From positions 4,796,413 to 4,860,412 of the forward strand of contig NZ_CP033926.1 of assembly GCF_003815775.1 (NCBI RefSeq): 64,000 bases of DNA, read 5' to 3'. The DNA comes from Chryseobacterium joostei. GTDB taxonomy: Bacteria > Bacteroidota > Bacteroidia > Flavobacteriales > Weeksellaceae. A program made the translations under genes and the position numbers. This document shows, one piece after another, positions 38,428 to 46,453 of the stretch; the first letter of the stretch is position 1; every line of letters starts with the position of its first letter. The notes beneath the pieces are model-generated. The model ran no database searches, was not told the DNA's origin, and saw only the letters and a list, made by a program, of their open reading frames with translations.

Positions 38428-39159
38428 TTGACAAAAGATATTACCAAAGTTACTCCCTACAATTCGGAGGCTACAAAGAAAAGCCAGGTAGAGGATATGT
38501 TCGACAATATTGCACCGAAGTATGACCTTTTAAACAGAGTTTTATCCATGAAAATTGATATTTTGTGGAGAAACAAACTGGTAAAATGGATGAAAAATGA
38601 TAATCCGCAGGAAGTGCTGGATGTGGCTACAGGAACGGGAGATCTGGCAATTACTATTGAAAAAGGAACCGGTTCCAAAGTAGTTGGTTTAGATTTATCA
38701 CAACAAATGCTGAATGTTGGCGTTATTAAAATAAAAAAACTTAAATTAGACGGCAAAATTTCCATGCAAAAAGGGGATGCAGAAAATTTACCTTTCGAGG
38801 ACAATAGATTTGATGCTGTTTCCGTTGCATTTGGAGTGAGGAATTTTGAGAACCTTACCAAAGGTTTAGCAGAGTTAAGAAGAGTAGTTAAAGATAACAA
38901 GAGTGTTTATATACTGGAGTTTTCAAAGGTTGAGGGTTTTTTAGGACCATTTTATATGTTTTATTTCAAAAATATATTGCCTGCCATAGGCAGATTGGTT
39001 TCTAAAGATAATAGGGCGTATACATACCTTCCGGATTCTGTAAATGCTTTTCCTTTCGGGGAGAAGATGAAGCAAATTCTTTTAGATACGGGATTTAAGA
39101 AAGTAGAATATAAAAAATTAAGTTTAGGTATAGCCACAATTTATAAAGCAACAAAGTAA
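38428..39159 (+). CDS. menG: Demethylmenaquinone methyltransferase
   Basis: Last step of menaquinone synthesis (also called ubiE). The 243-residue protein has the class I SAM-binding motif VLDVATGTGDLA, the family signature FDNIAPKYDLLNRVLSM, and SVAFGVRNFENLTKGLAELRRVVK. The start is TTG (38428-38430), three bases after the previous stop. No later ATG precedes the conserved start KVTPYNSEATKKSQVEDMFD, so a TTG start is required. It supplies quinone for cydAB. Confidence 0.96.
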   Translation: MTKDITKVTPYNSEATKKSQVEDMFDNIAPKYDLLNRVLSMKIDILWRNKLVKWMKNDNPQEVLDVATGTGDLAITIEKGTGSKVVGLDLSQQMLNVGVIKIKKLKLDGKISMQKGDAENLPFEDNRFDAVSVAFGVRNFENLTKGLAELRRVVKDNKSVYILEFSKVEGFLGPFYMFYFKNILPAIGRLVSKDNRAYTYLPDSVNAFPFGEKMKQILLDTGFKKVEYKKLSLGIATIYKATK

Positions 39160-39162
39160 CCT

Positions 39163-39945
39163 ATGAATAAATTTCTATTAAAAGCACTGGTTTTGACCTC
39201 AGTAAATGTTGCCGTTTTTGCAAACGCGCAATTTAGAACCCGAAACAGAATGGACAAGTTGGAAGATTTCGACGAGCAGAAATTCAGTTGGGGGTTTTAT
39301 TTGAACGGGAATAGACTAGACTACCGAATTGTATTGCATCCAAGATACGGGATGAATGAAAATGAAAACCTTGTTTCCTCTAAGGAAAGTTACAGTTTCG
39401 GTGCTGGGCTTATTGCAAAATGGAGACTGAATGACTATCTGGATGTAAGGATAGAACCAGGTCTACAGTTTGCACAAAGACAGTTGACTTTTAATACTCA
39501 ATCCAATGATATCTATGCGGGGGGATCATTAACCAATCCTCCGTTTATGCCTATTCCTCTAACAGATAAAGATAAAGTAAGAGAAATTAAGTCTACATTG
39601 GTTGATATTCCGGTACTTTTGGAACTTCACGGGCGAAGATGGTATAATTCAAGACCATACGTCGCAGCTGGGGTAAATTATATCGTGAACCTACAATCCA
39701 ACTCAGGATCTACTGATGATAACATGCAGCAGATCTTCAGGTCTACAACGCATAATTTTGCTTGGTCTGCAGAAATGGGTATCCAGTTTTACTTCAATAA
39801 GTTTAAACTGACTCCCGGGGTAAGAGGAACATTCTTCATGAATAATGAAAAAGTGGCTGATAATGCAACTACACCTCCTTATTGGGCATCTGCCGTTTCT
39901 ACATTACAGACAAGAGCAATCATGTTTGTGTTGAAATTTGAATAA
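39163..39945 (+). CDS. porT: Type IX secretion / gliding protein PorT
   Basis: The 260-residue outer-membrane protein has a signal peptide (ends FANAQF). An N-terminal linker with DKLEDFDEQKFSWGFYLNGNRLDY is followed by an eight-stranded barrel pattern ending in FVLKFE. The position 3 bases after menG is the conserved context of porT/sprT in flavobacteria. PorT is needed for the type IX system. The protein at 17068 carries a T9SS sorting domain and is a likely client. Confidence 0.9.
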   Translation: MNKFLLKALVLTSVNVAVFANAQFRTRNRMDKLEDFDEQKFSWGFYLNGNRLDYRIVLHPRYGMNENENLVSSKESYSFGAGLIAKWRLNDYLDVRIEPGLQFAQRQLTFNTQSNDIYAGGSLTNPPFMPIPLTDKDKVREIKSTLVDIPVLLELHGRRWYNSRPYVAAGVNYIVNLQSNSGSTDDNMQQIFRSTTHNFAWSAEMGIQFYFNKFKLTPGVRGTFFMNNEKVADNATTPPYWASAVSTLQTRAIMFVLKFE

Positions 39946-39967
39946 AAAAATATCACGTTGAAAATAC

Positions 39968-39996
39968 AAAGGAGGTGCATCTGCATCTCCTTTTTT
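39968..39996 (+). terminator. Terminator after porT
   Basis: An 11-bp stem with one G-T pair (39968-39978, 39983-39993) is followed by a T run to 39996. The next gene's TTG start codons lie at the very end of the T run. Confidence 0.85.
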
Positions 39997-40387
39997 GTTG
40001 AGATTACAAAATATAGGACGTTTTATTTTTGTTAGTGTTATTATTTTTTTATTTTTGCTTCTAGTTAGAATATACAAACCTGAAATGCTTCAAGATTTAG
40101 AAAACAATTTTTCAGAATTAGAGAGAAAGATTTTGACTCTTCAAAAGAATTACAAAAATCTTACTGAAAATTTATCAGAATTAAGTATTGAGCATGAAGA
40201 CCTGAAGAAGAAGTATGATGAGGAGAGAAGAAAAAATCAGGTATTAGCAGAAGAACAAAAAAATATAAAACTTTATTCAGCAATATCAGGAAATCCTGAA
40301 CACAATAGGTTAATGAAAAATCACATCAACAGATTGGTAAAAGAAATAGATTTCTGTATTGCGCAGCTTCAAAACAGTGGATTATAA
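39995..40387 (+). CDS. Membrane-anchored coiled-coil protein preceding zapA
   Basis: The 130-residue protein has one TM helix (about 8-27: IGRFIFVSVIIFLFLLLVRI). A long coiled coil follows (about 33-95; heptads such as LENNFSELERKILTLQKNY) and then a short conserved-looking tail. The start is TTG: two in-frame TTG codons at 39995 and 39998 precede the hydrophobic segment. The stop overlaps the start region of zapA by one base (40387). Position and shape suggest a membrane-tethered partner of the division protein ZapA, but I recognise no named family. Confidence 0.8.
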   Translation: MLRLQNIGRFIFVSVIIFLFLLLVRIYKPEMLQDLENNFSELERKILTLQKNYKNLTENLSELSIEHEDLKKKYDEERRKNQVLAEEQKNIKLYSAISGNPEHNRLMKNHINRLVKEIDFCIAQLQNSGL

Positions 40388-40674
40388 TGGAGGTAAGGAG
40401 AATAACCGTCAACATTGCAGGAAGAGTGTATCCGCTGAACGTACCGGCAGCAGAGGAAGAAACTTTGCGTAAAGTAGGGAAGCAGATTGAGAATATGATT
40501 AAAGATTTTGAACAGAACTTCGATGTAAGAGATAAACAAGATGCTTTGGCTATGTGTGCCCTTAAACTGGGAACTAATGCAGAAGTAGTGTCTCTTAACT
40601 ACGAGAAAAATATTAATTCGAGCAACGAAAGATTAAAACAAATTAATCAATCGTTGAATGAAATCGGGAAATAG
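40387..40674 (+). CDS. zapA: Cell division protein ZapA
   Basis: The 95-residue coiled-coil regulator binds FtsZ and bundles its filaments. The N-terminal beta-hairpin MEVRRITVNIAGRVYPLNVPAAEEETL matches ZapA. The helix with DFEQNFDVRDKQDALAMCALKLGT then continues into the coiled coil (VVSLNYEKNINSSNERLKQINQSLNEIG). The 6S RNA gene lies immediately downstream, the same arrangement as zapA-ssrS in proteobacteria. Confidence 0.93.
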   Translation: MEVRRITVNIAGRVYPLNVPAAEEETLRKVGKQIENMIKDFEQNFDVRDKQDALAMCALKLGTNAEVVSLNYEKNINSSNERLKQINQSLNEIGK

Positions 40675-40689
40675 ATTTTTTTTCCTGAA

Positions 40690-40866
40690 CAAGCTGCCTA
40701 CAATGATTCTAACACATTAAAGGTAAACTCAACGCTAAGCAATTACCGAACAAATGTCCATCGAATGGCGTGCCGGGTCTTCCGGATTACAGACAGTGGA
40801 AATCAGTTCAAATCGTGTTGATTAGGAGTTTACTCTCAATCCCTGGATTATTGTGGGCTTTTTTTA
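40690..40866 (+). ncRNA. ssrS: 6S RNA (flavobacterial type)
   Basis: RNA that binds the housekeeping sigma-factor RNA polymerase. The segment folds as a long hairpin. The closing stem GCCTACAAT (40696-40704) pairs with ATTGTGGGC (40850-40858), followed by a T run. An inner stem is GTAAACTC (40723-40730) with GAGTTTAC (40826-40833). A large open region follows, and an apical hairpin CCGG GTCTT CCGG is in 40774-40786. Its position directly after zapA matches ssrS. The closing stem plus T run should also act as terminator. The exact 5' end is uncertain. Confidence 0.82.
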
Positions 40867-40905
40867 TTTAAAGGATATGAATACAATTAAAACTCAATAT
40901 AAATT

Positions 40906-42471
40906 ATGATAGAAGTTATAGTCGGTGTTGTTTGTTTAGTAATTGGTGCTGTCGTAGGAATGTTTTTTTCCAGAAGCTCACTGAATACTAAGGCAAAATT
41001 TATCATAGATGATGCAACTAAAAATGCCGAAAACCTTATAGAAAAAGCTAACGTACAAGCTGAATCCATAAAGAAAGAAAAGAATCTTCAAGCTAAGGAA
41101 AAATTCCTTGAACTAAAATCTCAGCATGATGCAGACATCCAATCTCGTGAGAAAAAGATGCAGGAAGCTGAAAAAAGAACGAAAGACAAGGAACACAAAC
41201 TGAATGACGAACTTAGCAAGACAGGAAAACTTGAAAAGGATTTAGACAGACAGATTGCAGATTACGCCAAGAAGAACGAAATTCTAGACAGAAAACAGCA
41301 GGAATTAGATATAGCTACCGCTAAAAAAGTTGAAATACTTGAAAAAATCTCTAATTACACGGCTGAAGAAGCTAAGGCAGAATTGGTAGAAACCATGAAA
41401 GCTGAAGCGAAGACAAGAGCACAGGCGCACGTTCAGGGTATCATGGAGGAAGCTCAGATGAATGCTAAAAACGAAGCCAGAAAAATTGTTATCCAAACGA
41501 TCCAAAGAATCGGGACAGAGCAGGCCATCGAAAACTCAGTATCAGTATTCAACATTGAATCTGACGAAGTAAAAGGTAGAATTATTGGTAGAGAAGGTAG
41601 AAACATCCGTGCATTAGAAGCAATAACAGGAGTTGAGATCATCGTTGATGATACTCCGGAAGCTATTCTTCTTTCGTGTTTTGATCCGGTAAGAAGAGAG
41701 ATTGCAAGGCTATCCCTTCACAGATTGGTTACAGATGGTAGAATCCACCCGGCAAGAATTGAAGAAGTAGTAGAAAAAACGAGAAAGCAAATTGAAGAGG
41801 AGATCATTGAAGTAGGAAAAAGAACAATTATTGACCTTGGAATCCACGGATTGCACCCAGAGTTAATTAAGATCGTTGGTAGAATGAAGTATCGTTCTTC
41901 ATACGGACAAAACTTACTACAGCACTCAAGAGAAGTAGCAAACATTGCTGCAACAATGGCTGCTGAATTAGGCTTAAACGTAAAATTAGCTAAAAGAGCA
42001 GGTCTATTACACGATATTGGTAAAGTTCCTGAACAGGAATCTGAATTACCACATGCTTTATTAGGAATGCAGTGGGCTGAGAAATACGGTGAAAACCCAG
42101 AAGTAGTAAATGCAATTGGAGCTCACCACGACGAAATCGAAATGAAGTCGCTATTATCTCCAATCATTCAGGTTGCCGATGCTATTTCAGGAGCAAGACC
42201 GGGAGCAAGAAGACAAGTATTGGAATCTTACATCCAGAGGTTGAAAGACCTTGAATCTGCAGCGTTAAGCTTCGATGGAGTATCAAGTGCTTATGCAATC
42301 CAGGCAGGTAGAGAATTAAGAGTAATGGTAGAGAGCGGAAAAGTAAATGATGAAGTAGCTTCTCAACTATCTTACGATATCTCTGAAAAGATCCAGAATG
42401 AACTAACTTATCCTGGACAGGTAAAAGTAACAGTAATCAGAGAAACGAGAGCTGTGAATATTGCAAGATAA
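40906..42471 (+). CDS. rny: Ribonuclease Y
   Basis: Membrane-anchored endoribonuclease that initiates mRNA decay. The 521-residue protein has an N-terminal TM helix (about 1-20), then a long charged coiled coil (about 30-200), a KH domain ([31 protein letters not shown]) and an HD domain ([22 protein letters not shown]). It is followed by a strong terminator. Confidence 0.97.
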   Translation: MIEVIVGVVCLVIGAVVGMFFSRSSLNTKAKFIIDDATKNAENLIEKANVQAESIKKEKNLQAKEKFLELKSQHDADIQSREKKMQEAEKRTKDKEHKLNDELSKTGKLEKDLDRQIADYAKKNEILDRKQQELDIATAKKVEILEKISNYTAEEAKAELVETMKAEAKTRAQAHVQGIMEEAQMNAKNEARKIVIQTIQRIGTEQAIENSVSVFNIESDEVKGRIIGREGRNIRALEAITGVEIIVDDTPEAILLSCFDPVRREIARLSLHRLVTDGRIHPARIEEVVEKTRKQIEEEIIEVGKRTIIDLGIHGLHPELIKIVGRMKYRSSYGQNLLQHSREVANIAATMAAELGLNVKLAKRAGLLHDIGKVPEQESELPHALLGMQWAEKYGENPEVVNAIGAHHDEIEMKSLLSPIIQVADAISGARPGARRQVLESYIQRLKDLESAALSFDGVSSAYAIQAGRELRVMVESGKVNDEVASQLSYDISEKIQNELTYPGQVKVTVIRETRAVNIAR

Positions 42472-42493
42472 TAATCAGATCAAGATATTTTAT

Positions 42494-42527
42494 AAAAACC
42501 TTTCAAGAAATTGAAAGGTTTTTTTAT
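42494..42527 (+). terminator. Terminator after rny
   Basis: A 10-bp stem AACCTTTCAA/TTGAAAGGTT (42497-42506, 42511-42520) with a GAAA loop and seven T. Confidence 0.9.
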
Positions 42528-42545
42528 TTTTATCAAAATTTAACA

Positions 42546-43787
42546 ATGCAAGAACTGTCCCTGTCTTCAAAATTGAAGTACATTTTTTCGATTCCCGTTA
42601 TTATTTCTGCCCTAGGATATTTCGTAGACATCTATGATCTCCTCTTATTTGGGATTGTAAGGATCCCCAGCTTAAAAGCCTTGGGGCTTAATCCTGATGC
42701 CGACGGAACCTTTATTCTGAATTGCCAGATGGTGGGACTTCTTATCGGAGGAGTTTTTTGGGGTATTTTCGGGGATAAAAAGGGGCGGCTTTCCGTACTC
42801 TTTGGTTCCATTCTAGTGTATTCTCTTGCCAATATTGCCTGTGGTTTTTTACCTTATTTTCCAAAAGAGCATTTAGTGTATCAATATGCTGGTCTAAGGT
42901 TTATTGCGGGAGTAGGCTTAGCTGGAGAGCTTGGAGCCGGAATTACGCTGGTTTCTGAGAGTCTGCCAAAGAATTTAAGAGCCATTGGAACTTCTGTTGT
43001 GGCGGGTTTTGGACTGATGGGGGCCGTCGTTGCCCAACTTACGGTAGAATTAGCCGGAGGATGGAATATCTCTTATATTATTGGAGGAATTATGGGAATT
43101 CAATTGCTGATTTTAAGAATAAGCGTATCAGAATCAGGAATATATAAGAATATTGAACATAAAAATGTCTCAAAAGGAAATTTTCTATCCTTTTTCACGA
43201 ATAAAGACAGGTTAATAAGATACTTAAAATGTATTGCAGTAGGGTTGCCGACATGGTACTGTATTGGGATTTTGGCTGTTTTGGCTAATCAATTTGCCCC
43301 TGAATTCGGAATAAAGGATCTCAGTCCCGGAAAGGCAATTATGTGGGCGTATGTGGGGATTTCTGTGGGTGATTTGATGAGTGGTTTTATTTCTCATGCC
43401 TTAAAATCACGGAAAATGGCAATATTTTATATGTTGGTTTTCACCATTATTGGGGTTACATTCATGCTGTTTGGAAATACGGATACAGAAACAAAATATT
43501 ATCTGTTTTGTGTTTGGCTGGGACTGGGAACAGGATATTGGGCGATGTTTGTCACCCTTGCAGCAGAGCAGTTCGGAACAAATATCAGAAATACAGCAAC
43601 CACAACTGTTCCCAATATGGTAAGAGGATTGGTACCGGTGATGATCCTTGCTTTTGATCTCCTTAAAGTTAATTTTTCTGTGATTATAAGTGCTGCCATT
43701 GTTGGGATAGTCGTATTTGGACTTGCGTTTTATTCGTCCCTTACGATCTCGGAAACCCATGATAAGGACCTTGAATTTATTGAGTAA
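42546..43787 (+). CDS. Major facilitator superfamily transporter
   Basis: The 413-residue protein has 12 predicted TM helices. The loop 2-3 motif is FWGIFGDKKGRLSVLFGS (MFS signature G-x-x-x-D-x-x-G-R-R-like). TM1 carries the D-x-Y-D pair (DIYDLLLF) common in the aromatic acid/sugar-type MFS clade. There is a large cytoplasmic loop between helices 6 and 7. The substrate cannot be determined from sequence. Confidence 0.9.
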   Translation: MQELSLSSKLKYIFSIPVIISALGYFVDIYDLLLFGIVRIPSLKALGLNPDADGTFILNCQMVGLLIGGVFWGIFGDKKGRLSVLFGSILVYSLANIACGFLPYFPKEHLVYQYAGLRFIAGVGLAGELGAGITLVSESLPKNLRAIGTSVVAGFGLMGAVVAQLTVELAGGWNISYIIGGIMGIQLLILRISVSESGIYKNIEHKNVSKGNFLSFFTNKDRLIRYLKCIAVGLPTWYCIGILAVLANQFAPEFGIKDLSPGKAIMWAYVGISVGDLMSGFISHALKSRKMAIFYMLVFTIIGVTFMLFGNTDTETKYYLFCVWLGLGTGYWAMFVTLAAEQFGTNIRNTATTTVPNMVRGLVPVMILAFDLLKVNFSVIISAAIVGIVVFGLAFYSSLTISETHDKDLEFIE

Positions 43788-43884
43788 TTTACTTTGTTTA
43801 ATAATTCAAGATAATATATTTCTTATTTATAATAGGGTAATTATATTAAAATCAATAATATATTAACTTTTAATAAAAAATATC

Positions 43885-43914
43885 TTGCGTGTAATTAATA
43901 TTTGTTTAACTTTG
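43885..43914 (+). promoter_or_regulatory. Probable promoter of the first GG-leader peptide
   Basis: TTG at 43885-43887, 19 bases, then the perfect -7 box TAACTTTG at 43907-43914. Both elements and spacing fit the Bacteroidetes consensus. It would give a 5' leader of about 35 bases. Confidence 0.8.
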
Positions 43915-43956
43915 GATACGAACTAAAACTATATTGTTTAATCAAAACCAAGACCC

Positions 43957-44139
43957 ATGAACATTATTAAGAATGCTAAAAAATTAAGAAAAGAAGACTT
44001 AAAGAATATTGCAGGAGGGATAAGCGGAAATCCAGATCTATCTCTTTGCGGATGCAGCTGCTCAGGAACTGTAGTTGGACCTAAATATTGTCCTCAGTAT
44101 ATAGCTTGTCCTCAGGTTTATACTTGCGGTGAAGTTTAA
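43957..44139 (+). CDS. GG-leader, six-cysteine bacteriocin-like peptide
   Basis: The 60-residue peptide has a double-glycine leader (NAKKLRKEDLKNIAGG, Gly20-Gly21) typical of precursors exported by peptidase-containing ABC transporters. The 39-residue core has six Cys (31, 33, 35, 45, 51, 57: CGCSC, YCPQ, ACPQ, TCGE). It has a perfect promoter and a strong terminator, so it is a stand-alone gene. No transporter, immunity gene or modifying enzyme lies near it. Similar short 'bacteriocin-like' genes are known in Chryseobacterium; antimicrobial activity is not shown. Confidence 0.85.
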   Translation: MNIIKNAKKLRKEDLKNIAGGISGNPDLSLCGCSCSGTVVGPKYCPQYIACPQVYTCGEV

Positions 44140-44182
44140 GAAATTATTTCAATACGAAATAAACATTTCCACATTTAATAGG

Positions 44183-44221
44183 CAGAACCCTTTTGATTTT
44201 CAAGAGGGTTCTGTCGTTTTT
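44183..44221 (+). terminator. Terminator after the GG-leader peptide
   Basis: A 12-bp stem with one G-T pair (44183-44194, 44202-44213) with a short T run. Its end overlaps the stop codon of the convergent gene at 44220. Confidence 0.8.
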
Positions 44222-45155
44222 AATGAATAATATAAAGTAAACTTCCTATACTGATGGTTACCCAAAGCAATACAGCAGTTAATAAAGGCTTAAAACCAAT
44301 TGTTTTTAGGGTTTGTAGAGAAAGAGTAGAACCAATAAAAAATAAGGTCAGATTCAGGCCTGATTTGGCTACTGAAGTGATGATGGTACTGAAGCTATCC
44401 ATAAAAGGGAAATAGGTATTCAATAAAATCGCCAATATGAAGTATCCGATGAACCACGGTATTTTTATTTTTGAATCCTTACTCTTAAAAACGAACATGG
44501 TAATCAGGGAAATGGGTATGATCCATAAAGCACGGGCTAATTTCACGGTAGTGGCAATTTTTAAGGCCTCATCTCCATATTTACTAGCTGCACCCACTAC
44601 AGAACTTGTGTCATGAATTCCAACGGCGCACCAAAGCCCAAACTGTTCCTGTGAAAGATTCAGCAAGTGCCCAATAGCCGGATAAACGAATAAAGCAATG
44701 GAGTTTAACGTAAAAACAATGGCCAATGCCAGGGAAATTTGTCTTGTGCTGGGCTTAATAATAGGAGAAACAGCAGCAATGGCACTTCCGCCACAAATGG
44801 CAGTGCCTGCAGAAAGAAGATAGGAAAGGGGTCTTTCAAGTTTAAATACTTTTCCTAAAACATATCCCAAAAGCATTACTGTAGCAATGCTCACTACAGT
44901 TAACATTAACCCTGTTTTTCCGGCGTGAAGAGCTTCATCCAGTTTTAATCCGAAGCCAAGCCCGACAATGGAAATCTGCAGTAATAAATGAATATATTGG
45001 TGGAGATGTTTTTCAAAAGGGTTTCCCAAAAAAACAGCCAGGGCAAAACCTAATACCAAGGCAATGGGAGATGATACCAACGGAGTTAAGGATAAGACGG
45101 CTAATCCAATAAAAATTACTTTTCGTGTTGCTTCATTTTGAATGAAATCTTTCAT
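44220..45155 (-). CDS. YeiH-family putative sulfate/sulfonate exporter
   Basis: The 311-residue membrane protein, from the ATG at 45155, has about ten hydrophobic helices. Signatures of the YeiH/UPF0324 family are GFALAVFLGNPF, LSAGTAICGGSAIAAVSPII and GIHDTSSVVGAASKYGDEAL. The family is annotated as sulfate exporters, without strong proof of substrate. An upstream start (45182) would add nine residues. The 11-copy heptamer array lies 96-175 bases upstream, followed by the lysR gene on the same strand. Confidence 0.85.
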   Translation of the reverse strand: MKDFIQNEATRKVIFIGLAVLSLTPLVSSPIALVLGFALAVFLGNPFEKHLHQYIHLLLQISIVGLGFGLKLDEALHAGKTGLMLTVVSIATVMLLGYVLGKVFKLERPLSYLLSAGTAICGGSAIAAVSPIIKPSTRQISLALAIVFTLNSIALFVYPAIGHLLNLSQEQFGLWCAVGIHDTSSVVGAASKYGDEALKIATTVKLARALWIIPISLITMFVFKSKDSKIKIPWFIGYFILAILLNTYFPFMDSFSTIITSVAKSGLNLTLFFIGSTLSLQTLKTIGFKPLLTAVLLWVTISIGSLLYIIH

Positions 45156-45250
45156 ATTGCGAACGTTTAAAATCTGGAACAAAATTCCGCAATATAGTAT
45201 TACAAAGTAAATTGTATTTTGTTATTTTGGATAACTAGAAGTTATAATTA

Positions 45251-45330
45251 ATGTAAAATGTAAAATGTAAAATGTAAAATGTAAAATGTAAAATGTAAAA
45301 TGTAAAATGTAAAATGTAAAATGTAAAATG
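45251..45330. repeat. Heptamer tandem repeat (TAAAATG x 11)
   Basis: Eleven exact copies of TAAAATG (45254-45330), preceded by ATG at 45251. The array sits between the start of yeiH and the end of the lysR gene, both on the minus strand. On the minus strand each copy reads TACATTTT across the junction, one base away from a TAnnTTTG box. Confidence 0.97.
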
Positions 45331-45409
45331 TGTTTCAGATAATCAACTATGGCAGCAGAAGAATCATTACTACTTTTTACGTGAATACTTTATACATTGT
45401 ACAAACCAA

Positions 45410-46285
45410 TTATTCAGCAAATTTCAGGAAAAGCTTAATTAATTCAGATTGTTCACCTTTTGGAAGAATAAAATGAAAATCCCTTTCGATACTAAAGTTT
45501 TTAATGTCAATAACCGTAAGGATGTTGTTTTTCAATTCGTTCAAAATGGTACTTATAGAAAGAAAAGCCATGCAATCCGAATGAAGAAGGTAGTTTTTAA
45601 TACTTTCACTGCTTCCCAGCTGAATAACGGTATTCAATTCATTGATATTGATTTCCTTTTCCTTTAAACGGTTTTGGATAAACTCCAGCGTTCCTGAGCC
45701 CTGTTCACGGAAAATAAGATCCAGTTGGTACAGATCTTTTAAGTTTAAGGTTTTATTCGCCAGAAGATGATCCGATTTTGCAGCCAGTACAATTTCATCA
45801 GGTTTAAAGGTTTTATATTCAAAATAAGAAGACTGTGATTCTCCTTCAATAATACCCAGATCAATCTTTTCTTCTTTTAAAAGGGAGGAAATTGCTTCTG
45901 TATTTCCGGTAAGAAGCTCTATTTTGATGTCTTTGTAATACGCATTGAATTTCGCCAGAATTTCAGGTAAAATGTATTGAGCAACGGTTGTGCTGGCTCC
46001 AATAATAAGTTTTCCTTTATGCTGTTGATTAATCTGATTGATTTCAAATTCCAGATCACGGTAAATATTTCTGATCTTTTCAGCATATTCATACAGAATC
46101 TTTCCACTTTGTGTCAATTGAATGGAAGTACCTTTTCTGTCAAATAATTTAGTTTCCAGCTGAACTTCAATTTCCTTAATATGTTTTGTAACTGCCGGCT
46201 GCGAAATATGAAGCTCCTCAGAAGCCTTAGTAAAACTTAGCCTGGAAGCCACAGTATGGAAAACTTTTAACCTGTAATCGAACAT
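45410..46285 (-). CDS. LysR-family transcriptional regulator (YeiE-like)
   Basis: The 291-residue protein has an N-terminal winged helix-turn-helix (KVFHTVASRLSFTKASEELHISQPAVTKHIKEIE) and the LysR effector-binding domain (from about 90: KLIIGASTTVAQYILPEIL). It is on the same strand as the putative sulfate exporter, the arrangement of yeiE-yeiH-like pairs, so it probably regulates that exporter. The inferred ligand (sulfite or cysteine-related) is a guess from the enterobacterial relative. Confidence 0.88.
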   Translation of the reverse strand: MFDYRLKVFHTVASRLSFTKASEELHISQPAVTKHIKEIEVQLETKLFDRKGTSIQLTQSGKILYEYAEKIRNIYRDLEFEINQINQQHKGKLIIGASTTVAQYILPEILAKFNAYYKDIKIELLTGNTEAISSLLKEEKIDLGIIEGESQSSYFEYKTFKPDEIVLAAKSDHLLANKTLNLKDLYQLDLIFREQGSGTLEFIQNRLKEKEININELNTVIQLGSSESIKNYLLHSDCMAFLSISTILNELKNNILTVIDIKNFSIERDFHFILPKGEQSELIKLFLKFAE

Positions 46286-46453
46286 GGGACAAAAATACGG
46301 ATTATAGTTGTAAGATTTGGGGTTTTAGCGTTTGAGAATAGGAGTGTTTGAGAGTCTTAGCGTTGGGATTATATTGTTCAGAAAATAGAAGACAAGAAAT
46401 AATTTGAAATCCAAGATTCAAAATCATCTTGGTTATGGCGTATCACGGTACAT

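Noticed and set aside
38457-38900. 147-residue antisense ORF in menG
   Set aside because: Ser/Phe-rich shadow frame opposite a fully conserved methyltransferase.
43407-43760. 117-residue ORF on the minus strand inside the MFS gene
   Set aside because: It is antisense to a well-supported transporter and has a low-complexity, Ser/His/Cys-rich translation.
45251-45330. Heptamer array as a CRISPR
   Set aside because: Units are 7 bp without spacers and there is no cas gene.
46411-46432. 7-bp hairpin after the CLC gene as a terminator
   Set aside because: No T run on the minus strand and the stem is short.
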